This document shows positions 47,513 through 58,115 of a stretch of DNA of 64,000 nt, in pieces. The stretch is from positions 55,584-119,583 of the forward strand of contig JAHLWZ010000470.1 in NCBI GenBank assembly GCA_020536535.1, given 5' to 3'. Numbering within the stretch: position 1 is the first letter of the stretch; the number at the start of each line of letters is the position of its first letter. The DNA is from Pelomyxa schiedti (lineage: Eukaryota; Evosea; Pelobiontida; Pelomyxidae). The notes beneath the pieces are model-generated. The model was not told where the DNA came from. It worked only from the letters and a program-made list of their open reading frames with translations, and ran no database searches. A program made the position numbers and the translations under genes.

Positions 47513-48613
47513 ATGTTGGCAATAAACGAGACGACCACCGGGCCGCAAACAACAACAGCAGCAGGCAGGGGAGTGATGCCAAAAGTGACACCTCAACGAC
47601 CGCACACGAAGGAGATCTCGTACCTGGAGTTAAATGCCACAGAAGCACAACAAATACGAAGACAGAGACTCGTGAGACCAGGTGGTACCAGGGGCCGGGG
47701 CCGTGGCTGTGTTGGTGTTGGCGGTGGCGGTGGCGTTTTGTCGCAAGTACGAATTCCGGGCGCGCCAGCAACGACAGCAATGAAACATATTGGCATGTCT
47801 GTGGACCAACACGACGAAGAGAACGAATACACAGCCTTACGTGGGGCGGACGACGACGATGAAAATACTGAAGAAGTGGCGGAAGAATCACTGGGCGATG
47901 AGGAATTTGCGGTAAATACACAGTGTTACGACAACATCCCATTGCCAGTCCCACGTAAGTTCTTTTTTTTCCACCCTTCTTATCCTTCTTATTCCCTATT
48001 AGAAGAGACTGCTGACAAACTCTACTCTATTTGTTCTTCATCAGTGAGTTCTTTTTTTTCTTTCTTTCCCTTCCCTTTTATTTACCTATTTGCAGCTTGA
48101 TTCGTATAATGCGGGCAAGGTGACTGGAATGATAATAGATGCTCATAAATTGTGCCCGAGTACACTCCAAAAGCTGGTAGGGGACCAAGATAGGCTTATT
48201 ACAGTCATTAAGCAGTGCCTTCAAAGTTTGTTCTCACCTCATTTTCAACTGGTGTAATTCTGGTTCACAGTTTTGGAAAAAGACGAATTGCAGTTTATTG
48301 AACTTCTTGGAACCCGAATACATTCAAGGCTGAGAACCAGGTTTCCTGCTCATGTGGATAAGATCACGGGCATGATTATAAGTGCATGTGTGCAACACTA
48401 CAGCTTTTGATTGTTTGCTCACACTACACAGACTCTTCTATGGGACCAATGGGGCTAAGACAGCTCGCCGAACTTCTGAATGACGAAACTGCCTTCAATA
48501 AGGAGGTCTTGACTGCTTGCAGTGTTCTCCAAAAATCCAAGACGGAAGTTAACAGCAACTCTCCTCCGTCTGTGAATTCAACTCTTTCCCCGCAACTGCT
48601 ATCAGCCAACTAG
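47513..48613 (+). CDS. Tandem MLLE (PABC-like) domain protein
   Basis: Probably an adaptor that binds PAM2 peptides, as MLLE domains of poly(A)-binding protein do. The ATG at 47513 starts a Thr/Gln-rich N-terminus with an Arg/Gly stretch (GGTRGRGRGCVGVGGGGG) and an acidic region. Clear introns follow: gtaagttc to a T-rich tag at about 47957-48001, and gtgagttc to ttgcag at about 48043-48096. MLLE 1 reads ADKLYSICSS, KVTGMIIDAHKLCPSTLQKL and DRLITVIKQCLQ. MLLE 2 reads LIELLGTRIHSRL-like sequence, AHVDKITGMIIS and, after an intron, LRQLAELLNDETAFNKEVL. Both keep the K[IV]TGM core of the family motif. No RRM is coded, unlike PABP or Rrm4. It ends with TAG at 48613. Confidence 0.7.
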
Positions 48614-49064
48614 GTCGCCCAGAGAGCCCACAGTTTCCTCCTATGTTGTACAAATAATAGACAAAGATTCTTTCTCAGTCATTCCTGGTTCACTTGCGTG
48701 CGAAAACAACTCTGCAGGTGGTACGAACATAATTAAAAACCAATGACTCCCTCCTAAAACCAAACAACACCTCAAAACAGACAAAATCAGAAGCCAAGAA
48801 CTTTGGTGCTTTGGCTACCAAGGCTCAAGGTACAGAAACAAGCCACCTTCTGTGAATAGTGTGAATTTTGTAAATAAACAATTGCAATTCGACAATTCGA
48901 CATTCCGACATTTCAATTTGCGCCTTCCCCTGACTCAAAATAAATTCCGCTCCCCAGCTAGTCATTGCTTACATTCATAAGAAAACACACCAACACAATA
49001 ACACAACAAAGTGAAGTATCAACAACAAAGAGACCAAACCATAGCAACGTACTACCACCAAACA
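48614..49064. other. Intergenic region between same-strand genes
   Basis: About 450 bp carrying the 3' flank of the MLLE gene and the 5' flank of the next gene. It contains an AAATAAAC-type poly(A) signal candidate near 48873 and an A/C-rich leader (CAACACAATAACACAACAAAG) just before the start at 49065. Nothing else seen. Confidence 0.4.
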
Positions 49065-49795
49065 ATGTCTACAGAAACAGTGAGTGCGGGCAATGGGTTG
49101 CGTGACATGTTGAAGCAGTACATCAGCACCACAGAGTACCGCCGTGGTTGTGCTGTGGGTATCAACAACTGGACAGGCCTCTCACTCACAAACCCCCAAG
49201 TCCACGTGGTGCATGGCAACATGGGAATCAAGGAATTGCCGCAAGAAGTTCCTGTATGTTGTTTGTGTTTCTAACTATGGCCCAGTGATTAACCTTGTGT
49301 GTGAATGGAATGGTGAATAGTTCTATTATATGTAATAACATACCCACTGTGGTTTATAACTGGTATATTCAAACAAACAGACTGGAATGGCTGTTCCGCT
49401 CATATTTGAGAAGACTGGGTGGGTCATGGTTGGCAGTGCTGGGGTTGTGACCTATGACATTGGGGCTACTGGTCAGCGGGTTGCGGTCATGTGGATGGTT
49501 CCTTGGCATCACCACATTTGGGACAAGTGGTTCAATGTTCGCATAGTGCCATGTGGGGTATGCTCTTGGTCTATTTCGCTTTTCTTCCAAATAGTTTTGA
49601 CCTTGCCTTTGTACTTACATGCACGAAAAACAGTCCACAAATCATAGATTGTACCATCGCATGTATCATGAGGAGAGGGCACAGAGGGCCACAGAGGGGA
49701 AGATGACTCGTGAGGAGAAGGGATTCTTGCTTGACGCCGAGATGACCAATGATGACATAGCCACTTTGACTGTAGACCTCCACAAGGCTAAGTGA
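49065..49795 (+). CDS. Actinoporin-like pore-forming protein
   Basis: A small protein (about 170 residues in three exons) with the fold signature of sea-anemone actinoporins, which bind membrane sphingomyelin and form pores, and of their relatives in mosses, fungi and fish. The first exon has an N-terminal amphipathic stretch followed by CAVGINNWTG. The second exon carries the core: a GAVGV-type strand (here SAGVVTYDIG), then the conserved aromatic V-P-W...W-NVRI lipid-binding segment (about 49495-49555). The third exon has the Tyr-rich helix motif RLYHRMYHE. The introns are about 49253-49380 and 49558-49636. No signal peptide is visible, so export or release is not obvious. Membrane activity is inferred from the family only. 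The gene is convergent with the Stealth gene (ends 101 bp apart). Confidence 0.75.
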
Positions 49796-49895
49796 ACCCT
49801 GTAGTAGAACACACCAACCTTTGTTTGTTGCTTGGAGAAAATAGAAGAGACTGTAATTCCAGATGTTTAGTTTTGGAATCCTTTATCTAGGTGAA

Positions 49896-51597
49896 TTACA
49901 CATGCGAGCACGGGTTTGTTTGCGTTTTGAGTTCAAAGGAACTTGGCGTGGGGAAGAGTTCACAACTGGAAGGTGTGAGATAGAAGAATATAGGAACTGC
50001 AGCTTACAATTTTTCCTCCAAGAAGTCTATTTCCTTTTTGGAGGCAGGATCATCACCGAGTCCATCCTGCAGACATGCACAGTAGGGCCTACTAGCTATA
50101 GTCTTCCACACAGCAACATTATTGGAGTGGTCGGAAGTCCAAGAACCTCCGGAATTGTAGCCTTTGGCTATCTACAAGAAATTTAGTATGCATATGAAAA
50201 TAGAGGACAAGCAACAGTGGCATGGAATTCCTCCAGGGCAACGTTTGCATGAAGGAAGGGAAAGGCTGTATCATTTCCATTTCGGAATCTATGTGAAGAA
50301 GTCACATCGAATTCTGTGAATAATCGTCACATGGAATTGTTAAACTTGAGATATAAACCAACCACGCTTCCATCTCTGATAAATTGTCTCAGAAATTTCA
50401 GTATTGATGAAGTAGCAGTAATGCCCTGCGAAATGGTGCTTTATTACTGTGGTGGCTTCTGGATTATAGTATGCATTTATCAAGTCGTTAGAGTGCCCCA
50501 CAGAGCGAAACCAGGAATTTTTTTTTGCTCTTTCAGGATTGGGTGCCCTGAAAAAGAATTTCATGTTTGTCTTGACAAGAAAAATGGTAGGTTTACCACT
50601 CACATGGCGGATTCCATGTAGACCTGAAGCCTGTATTAGAGCGAGAATGGTGGATGGAAGGTAAATTGCCTTTAAGTGCTTTTCTACTGGGTTGAAAAAG
50701 TGGTCTTTGGGAATGGCACGGCCAAAGAACATGTCATCATTTAGATACACAAAGCAAGGTGCAATGCCTGTGGGAAAACATTTAAAGGGGTAAAAATAAA
50801 GTGTGCACATACCAGGAATATTATGAAGATTGGCTTCAATGGCATTCGAGTTGAAAGTTGGAAGGTTGGAGGGCGTTTTGAAAATTTGGCTGTGTGTGAC
50901 AATTCGGAGTCTGGGAGATGATGTATTTGCCCAAGTTGGTACCTGTGGAGAAATTGGTGATCAGAAAGGAGGGTAGTTCAACCTGCCCGTTTGTGACAAT
51001 GATAATATTCCGAAAATGGGGCATGAACTTCTCAACAGAACGCACAGAAAAGCTTGAGATGTGTTAGCATTCCCTGGTATATTATGAGATTGCATACCGC
51101 AAAACTCCATAGTCTCTCAGTCTCCGTAAAGTGTTGTTATTTATTTTGGTATAGCTGCGGGGTACTTGAGTGGAAATTGATAAAAAGACAGGTGCAACTT
51201 GGCAAGAATTCTAAGAAAGCCAGGATCTGATCCATTTACCCAGGTGTATACAACATCAACAGGATCGCAATATCCCGCCTCATTCACAACACTAGGAACA
51301 ATCAAATCGTTGTGATGAGCACTTGGCTTCTCAGTGCTTTTTTTTTTTTTGAAAATGTCATTACATTTTGTTCCGATCGGCCCTCGCTGCAAAGAAGAGA
51401 AAAATTTACCTGGAAGTATAAGAATCGTTGCGTGGTCTGACGACACCGCCGTCGAAATTCACCAGCTGGTGTTCCCTCGGCTGGTCATTATGGGTTTGCT
51501 GTGCATCTGTGCCTGTGGTAGTCCTGAGGCTGTGCCACATTACCAGATTGGCCACAAGCCAAAGAACGACAAAAACCACAACCCACGCCCGCACCAT
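49896..51597 (-). CDS. Stealth-family sugar-phosphate transferase, type II membrane
   Basis: A transferase of the Stealth family, which includes GlcNAc-1-phosphotransferase (GNPTAB) and bacterial capsule enzymes. The ATG at 51597 opens a signal-anchor helix (VWVVVFVV-like hydrophobic stretch). The four conserved regions are visible in order across exons: CR1 is PVDVVYTWVNGSDP (about 51230-51275); CR2 is RSVEKFMPHFRNIIIVTNGQ (about 50985-51045), followed by CFVYLNDDMFFGRAIPKDHF (about 50715-50765); CR3 is EFDVTSSHRFRNGND; CR4 is DGLGDDPASKKEIDFLEE and FPTPSSFE. The stop is TAA at 49896. The substrate is not known. In animals the homologue tags lysosomal enzymes in the Golgi; here a Golgi glycan-phosphate role is likely. 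Confidence 0.83.
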
Positions 51598-51878
51598 CCT
51601 GGGCTGTGACCACGAAAATGACAGCGTTCCGGTCAGTTGATTATTGTTAAATTCAGAAAAATAAAAGCGTTTGGCAGTTGATTACCCAGGCGACTTCACC
51701 CCTGGCACTTGGCGGGATCAAAGATTTCAGCCGTTCTTCTTCAACATCCGTTTGCGCGTAGAGATGAGTTCACCGGCAAAGTACAGCCTAACCCCTTTTT
51801 ACTGGACTTCTCTTTCAGGGCTCGGTTTTGTGAGAAAGTTTTTCTCACAGTTTGGACATTATGGGAAAAGGTTATTGC

Positions 51879-53171
51879 TTAGTCCAAAAGAGAGCAGTGT
51901 TGGTTGAGAGTGAAGGCCCCTGTTGGTAGGAACGAGGATACATCTAATGTGACCACAACCTTCCCTGATGTTGCTTCCATCACCACCACATATTGCTCTC
52001 TCACCGCAAACAGTAACCCACAAATTCCACCAACAAACTGGTCGAAAATTGCATCCGTCTGTATGCACCTCAGTGGTTGGTCAGTGTTGTTGCAGTCCCA
52101 CAGCTGGTATGACGTCGGCTTGGCTGCAGCGGTGCAGAACAAGCAGCCGCTGATTTGTGACAGGTATAGGCACTGTTCTGTGACCTTCTTCACCTCGCCG
52201 GTTGTGGAATCGACCTGGTAGACAATGCGGTCACATGAATAGTACCCAATCGGCTTCATAATGAAAACAACAGCTCCGTCCGTCTTCTCCCTCCTCATAA
52301 TCAGTGTAAAGTCGCACGTGAACGAGAACCCACAACTGTGATATTGCACCCAACTAGTTGTCGTGGACATGGTCATGAATAGCCGGCCGGTTTTGTAAGT
52401 CTTCGGCACATCAATCAAAGTGAAATCCACGTTCCAGTTATCCTTGATAAGCACAACGGCCTCGTCAGGAACCATCTTGTTGAAGAAAACACCGGATACG
52501 GTGATCCCGATTTCAGATGTCAACTTCACAGAAACAGGTGGCTCTGCGGTTTCGTCACTTTCCGCCCCGGGTTCTACTTTCGAGATCACGAGGCTGCACC
52601 CCGGCTCCCCTGTATTGTAGTAGTAGTAGCTCGGCGCCTCGCCGGAGGCTATGCACCACTTATGGGTCGCTGCCGGCGCGGCTCCATACAAGCACCACAA
52701 TTTGCTTTGGACGGTGACTGCGCCGCGATCTTCAGTCATCCTCCTGAGGGCGAAGGGGTCCCTGAAGGAGCCAATGCTGCCCCCCTTGAGCAGGTACGTC
52801 GCGGGCGTGACCCAGTGCCGCAGGCCGGTCCTGCTGCACTCGATGCACTCGGACGTGAGCCCCAGCGTGGACCGAGACACCCCGAGGGACACGGACCACG
52901 ACTCGTGCGCCCGGTAGCGGGGCTCCAGGACCGCCGTGAGCCGCGCCTCCGCCGCGGAGCGGGACGCCACGTGGTCGCGCCAGAGCAGCTGCGCCAGGGT
53001 GGTGGAGGAGCAGAACTGGCGGGCGGGGCTGCCGGCGCCGCAGCGGGGGTGGGAGGACGCCAGCAGGGCCAGGAGCTGGTGGCGGGCGGTCGTCGCGGGC
53101 GGGGCTACGAGCTGCACGTGGGGCGCTGCCGTGACCCCAAACTCCATCGGCGGGCTCAAGGGGCGCGCCAT
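51879..53171 (-). CDS. Duplicated-family protein B, single exon, unknown function
   Basis: A paralogue of the protein coded at 3366-4953. One open frame of 430 codons runs from the ATG at 53171 to TAA at 51879 without introns. Its opening segment HQLLALLASSHPRCGAGSPA is followed by LAQLLWRDHVASRSAAE; copy A has QFLAFCMATHTRCGMRSPLR and LLRHLWGIWV at the same place. The middle has SLGVSRSTLGL, SIGSFRDPFALRR and WCIASGEA. The C-terminal half is beta-rich: AVVLIKDNWNVDFTLIDVPK, YQVDSTTGEVKKVTEQC, SYQLWDCNNTDQPLRCI and LLFAVREQYVVVMEATSG. The alternating strands suggest a propeller or sandwich. The first 600 bp are very GC-rich. Its start is only 27 bp from the ATG of the kinase gene on the other strand. 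The function is not known. Confidence 0.75.
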   Translation of the reverse strand: MARPLSPPMEFGVTAAPHVQLVAPPATTARHQLLALLASSHPRCGAGSPARQFCSSTTLAQLLWRDHVASRSAAEARLTAVLEPRYRAHESWSVSLGVSRSTLGLTSECIECSRTGLRHWVTPATYLLKGGSIGSFRDPFALRRMTEDRGAVTVQSKLWCLYGAAPAATHKWCIASGEAPSYYYYNTGEPGCSLVISKVEPGAESDETAEPPVSVKLTSEIGITVSGVFFNKMVPDEAVVLIKDNWNVDFTLIDVPKTYKTGRLFMTMSTTTSWVQYHSCGFSFTCDFTLIMRREKTDGAVVFIMKPIGYYSCDRIVYQVDSTTGEVKKVTEQCLYLSQISGCLFCTAAAKPTSYQLWDCNNTDQPLRCIQTDAIFDQFVGGICGLLFAVREQYVVVMEATSGKVVVTLDVSSFLPTGAFTLNQHCSLLD

Positions 53172-53198
53172 TTCACCAGTCTAACGGCTTTTTCCGTA
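53172..53198. promoter_or_regulatory. 27-bp gap between divergent start codons
   Basis: Family protein B starts at 53171 on the minus strand and the kinase open frame at 53199 on the plus strand. If both starts are right, their promoters must overlap the other gene's coding sequence. If the kinase starts at 53368, the gap is 196 bp. Confidence 0.4.
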
Positions 53199-56100
53199 AT
53201 GGCGATCAGGGTAGAACACCAAAATTCCACCGAGAACCAGAACCCGCTCCAGGTGCTTGTGAAGAGCCTCTTCCAACACGCCAGAACCCAGACACTCTGC
53301 CGCCCCGAAAACTCAGATTTCAAAGAACCATTGAGATTCTCAAAGCCATCGGACGCGTCGAGGAAGATGCGGACTATGACGGGGCAGCAACAACAACAGG
53401 GGACGACACCAACGACTCCGCCAGGGACACGTGTTCGGACGCTTTTGGATGAGGGCGGGGGGGGAGGAGGAGGGGGAGGGGGAGGGAGCGGTGTGATTGG
53501 CAAGTACCCTAGGCCACGAGGGGGCGGGGGGGGCACGAGGGGGGGCACCGCCCTCGTGCGGCGTCTGGATCCCCCTCACCAGTCCATGGTGTGCAAGGGC
53601 CCCTTGAGGAGGTAAAACCCCCTGCCTGCCTGCCTGCCTGCCCTGCATGTTGTTGCATTGATTAGTTGCCATTTATTAATAGCGGCTCTCCCTTGCGTAA
53701 TTTTTTTTTTTTTTTTCCCCCTCAACACCTGAGTGCTTGAAAACAAGGTGTGACCCTTCTACAGCCATTACTGAGGAGTACCAAGTTTATAGGTTATCTG
53801 TGAATACTCCGAAATAATAAAATACTATTTAAAAAAGAACGAGAACTCATTTGTATACAGTGAGATTGGTCCTCATAGCAATATTGTATTTTGTCATGGG
53901 TTGGCTGAAGTCGATGGTGTAGTGCACTTGATACTTGCCTACCACAGTATTCTATTGTCTACTTTCTTGGAAGAGCAAAAGGACACTCTTTCTTGGAGGT
54001 TCTTCCAAAAAAAAAAAAAAAAGGGAAATAAATGATCAATGACTTTCCATTACAGCCAGCGCCTGCAGCTGGCCAATGGAATGGCTTCTGCCTTAGATTA
54101 TGTGCACTCAAAAGGATTTTTGCACTGTGATGTCAAATCAAATAATTTCATGGTTTGTGGCATCCAACCACTAATGAATACTAACAGTTCTCGCAAAGTT
54201 GGAACAGCAAGGGGACCAATTGATTCCCAAACTTTTTGATCTGGGTTCAGCCAGAAGGATTGGGTTGATAATTTACCAATAACTGCACAAAAAAAAAACT
54301 CATCACCACTCAGGGTGGTTGTTAAAGACACCACTGTAGCAGAGACCTTACGCTGGACAGCTCCAGAAGTGATTGTTGAGGGTACCTATACAACAAAGTG
54401 TGATGTGTACTCCTATGGCATAACTTTATGGGAGCTCATAGAAGGAGAAACCCCATTCCCTGTGGAACAAGATGATAGGTACAATTTCTTATGAGAGAAA
54501 TGTATTTTTCATAGCTCTTCAAGTGATATCCGTGAATTGATTATTGCAGGGGAGAGGCCTGTTATTCCCTCATATTGTCCCATACCATTTGCACGAATAA
54601 TCAAGTTATGTTGGTCACCCACTCCAGGGAATCGCCCAGAATTCAGAGAAATAAAAAATGTTCTTTCACAAATTGGTACTCAGTACTCCCTTCTCTGTTT
54701 ATGTCCAATGCCTTGTAGAAATGACTGGTTTTGATTCTCTAGCAAACCATTCAACCACTGACCTCTTGGAAATGCTCAATTCTGTGGAGGATGAAAAATT
54801 ATGCTTTATTCTTGGGTTGCTGGAAAAACTATGCAGGAAGGCCCCCCTTGATGCCATGAATATGATGCAACAAATTGGCTCAAAACTGGAAATTTTCCTT
54901 TCCTCTGGGAAGTCAGAATTACGGACAAGGTAACAAGAAACCAAATTTTGATTGACAATTTATTTCTGCCAAGCACAATCGCTTTTCTTGGGTTGCTTGT
55001 AACTCAGTGTGCACCTAATATTACAATTCGCCCAATTATTGAGGCCATTATTTTCCATGAGACAGACCCTGTACTTTTGAAGTTGTCACTATCAGTTTAC
55101 TCTTTTAGTATGTTGCGAAGAGGAGTGGGTAAAAATTACTTACAATCCTTAGTTGCTGAACCCTGTGCAGTATCACTAGAAAGAGTGAAGGCCCATATTA
55201 CTTCAGAGTATTTGTGTGTTAAAATGAGTGCCCTGGACGCATATGCCACATTGGCAAAGAGACTTAAATGTACTTCCGTATCTGTATTTTAGCATTCTCA
55301 TTCTTGACTTTCCTTGAGGAAGGTGCAGAGATGGCAGATCTTTGTGGAAACCATTTACCTTTCTTGTCTTCAGTGCTGATCAACACAAAAGTTCCACGTG
55401 ATGTAAGCCTGCATATATTTGAGGTACCAGGCCAGCTTCACTTGCTTTCTGAAGACAACTGTTTGAAATGTAGGTTGTAGATCAATTGATAAGCATTGAT
55501 AGTGGCTGGGATCCTATTTGGTTTTCCGAGTTTACGGTATGCCTCGAATTTGAAATTGCGTACTCACTTCTGTTAGGAACATCAACAAGCGTACTTCTTC
55601 TTGATGGTATGTGCGCATACACGGCGATCTGATTTTGTGGTATATTTTTGCAGCAAGCTGTGCTATGCGATCACAAAATGTAATTTTCATTGACAAGTCA
55701 CTACCTTACTCCTTACTCCTTACTCCTTACTCTTCTCCACTGCCAGCATACTCCTTCAGAGACGAATTTATACAAGCAAATAATCTTATAAACTGGGGCA
55801 AAATTTCATCACTGTTTGATTTTACACTTTGGGATAATTTAAATACAACTTCCTTCAATATGGCACTTGAAGGAGTATGTGTATTTTTTTTTCAACTCTC
55901 AGAAAGGTATCAAGCCATTTACAGCCCTTTTTTTTTTAATCTTGTCCTCTGCTTCAGTCCACAGACGTTTTTGTTACCCCTGAACACAAAGGAGTCACTT
56001 GAGCTAGTGAAGTGGCTAAATCGTCTTTCTACGCCATACGCATCAACTGCCCTACTTAATTTATTGCTCCTTGTGCAATCTTATATCTCGAAGATTGGTG

Positions 56101-58115
56101 TGCACTAGTGAAGGGAAATGAAACGTTAACCATGCAACCAAGGAGATCAGACACTATTGCAAGCATTTCGGCCTGGAATTCTGTCATGTGTTCTCGATAT
56201 CGCCTGCAACACTACTGACACACAGGTGGCATACGTTTGTTTGTCATTTGTTATCAATTTGCTAGAACGAAGTACATCTCTAATCTTAAAAATCCAATAA
56301 ATATACCCCTTAGTGCACAAATTGAACCCAAAGTACATCAAGGACTATTATGCACACTCCATAACAGCTACTATTGTATCTGAGATATGTGAAGTAATCT
56401 TAAGGAACACAAGTGGCTGCTTTGGCCTTCAAGTCTCTACTCCTAGCCACTTTTTCTTTTCCCTTACAGCCTGTATCCAGTCTAAGTCTAGCGTTACCCC
56501 ACCAACCCTTCACCAGCGCAGGCTTTCCCATTGCACACTTGCTGAAATCGGTCTTCAGTTTTTTATTACAATTACAAGTATCTCTAATCACCTGTAACCA
56601 CTATTTTTACTCTTTATAGAATGTGGTTCCCTCGAAGTGGTAGAAAATGCTACCACATGGAGAGTAGTTGTATTTATGCTGCAGCCTCATTCAGTGATTC
56701 CCCTTTGTCTTCAAAAACGTGCCTTTGATTTGCTGCTTCATACTCCCAGTTCTAGCACCCTTTTTTCCAAGGTTCCTTTAGACCTGATTCGTTCACATGC
56801 CACACGCGATAGTCCTTTGGCGCCAAGAGCCTTTATGCTTTTCACTAGGAATGCTTCCCATTGTATTTACCCAACTACTATCAAAGATCCTCATTTTTTC
56901 AGGTGCTGGCTTTCTCCAACAACATCGACTTGACAAAGTAATTGTTGAAGTTCTTCAGAGCCCAGTTGAACCCAGTGTAGGTGGCCAACCTTCTGATACA
57001 GTGTTATTCCACTCTGTAGTCAATTTCCTCTTCACATGTGTTAAACAGTGTGTGTTCTTGTTTTCATTACTGTACTGATCTCCATCAGTCCTAATTGCCT
57101 TTCTGTTGATTTTTTGGAAATTCTTATTCAGCACTGGAAAAAAGTATCCACCAGCCAACCTCTATTTGCTTACTGAAATCATAGTTATCACTTACCCCTG
57201 AAGTCAACCTGCTGCAGATTTGTGGTAGTATGGATATCACAAACCTCGAAGCAGAGACAATTTTTCATACATCCTGGAAATATGGCGCTATAAGTATATG
57301 GATATTGCATTTCCCCATTTAAATAGTTTCAGCTCCTGCAAATGACTCTAGTTTACCTGAGCTGCCCCCAAGTCCAAAAATTCCCAGTTGGGCACCAAGT
57401 ACTCCACAGCTCACTCCTTGGAACACACAGGTGCGCCTTCATCATAAGTCCTTTCATCTGACAAACCTCAGGGACTCACTGATGTTGACGTTCACCTTTA
57501 TCAGCCAACTACCAAATATGAAAGCACTCTTCAAAGGCGTATTATCACCCTATGGTAAAGCAATAATAATAAAAAACCCACCAAAGAACTCAAGTCATCT
57601 ATAGTTTATTGTCACATGACAATCTTGTACCAGTGCTCGCCCTTTCCTCACAATCCCCACTTGGTTTTATTGTTCCTCACTGGACTCTGGACCTGCGCTC
57701 CTTTGTCAGAAGTAGTGTTCCTTGAACCTTTTCCAGGGTTAATTGTGTTAAGTGCCACACATAACAACACAGGCGCTGCTTCAAGGTTTCTGTGGAATAT
57801 CGTCGGCTCTAGTCTACCTACACTCTTTACATGTTCCTTCCATGGGAGTCGATCCTGGTGAGAACCCTAACTTGCCATAAACAACCTATTTACTTCTTGA
57901 AAAGATAGAATTAAGGTATTGCAATATCAGATTGAAACTCTCATGTTTCAAAGGTGTGCCTTAGTAACGACAAAGTCTTAATGAAGTTGTTGCTCAAAGG
58001 GATCCCATCCCATGAAGGTTTGTTCGAGTGCACCCTTCCCTTAATTGATTCACAAAGATATCCATTCTACTTACGGAACCTCGAAGGATCCCGTTGGCCA
58101 AATCCCTTTGAGTGA
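53199..58115 (+). CDS. TKL-type protein kinase with long helical C-terminus
   Basis: The first exon, from the ATG at 53199 (another ATG is at 53368), codes a Gln/Thr stretch and a long Gly run. The beta-3 lysine is probably in MVCKGPLR. Later exons give EEYQVYSEIGPHSNIVFCHG (alpha-C), LILAYHSILL, then LDYVHSKGFLHCDVKSNN. The usual HRD is HCD. FDLGSARR stands where DFG is expected. The C-lobe is clear: LRWTAPEVIVEGTYTTKCDV, YSYGITLWELIEGETPFP and CWSPTPGNRPEFREI. After the kinase, from about 54720, come mostly hydrophobic helical exons, for example LLEKLCRKAPLDAMNMMQQI, TIAFLGLLVTQCAPNITIR and MLRRGVGKNYLQSLVAEP. These look like HEAT/ARM-type repeats and extend to LRNLEGSRWPNPFE with TGA at 58115. 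The substrate and partner are unknown. Exon borders in the 55.4-57.6 kb part are the least certain. Confidence 0.75.
53452..53547 (+). repeat. G-rich coding tract, possible G-quadruplexes
   Basis: Two G-run clusters (53452-53489 and 53520-53547) each have four or more G-tracts of three or more bases. They code the Gly runs in the first exon of the TKL kinase gene, just before its glycine loop. Confidence 0.7.
55704..55731. repeat. CCTTACT heptanucleotide repeat
   Basis: Four exact copies of CCTTACT, in the TKL kinase gene where the splice pattern is uncertain. The seven-base unit breaks the frame, so it is probably intronic. Confidence 0.75.

Noticed and set aside
52662-53615. A 317-codon plus-strand frame crossing into the kinase first exon
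   Set aside because: Its first half is the antisense of family protein B and is Arg/Gly/Pro-rich. Only the part from the ATG at 53199 was kept.
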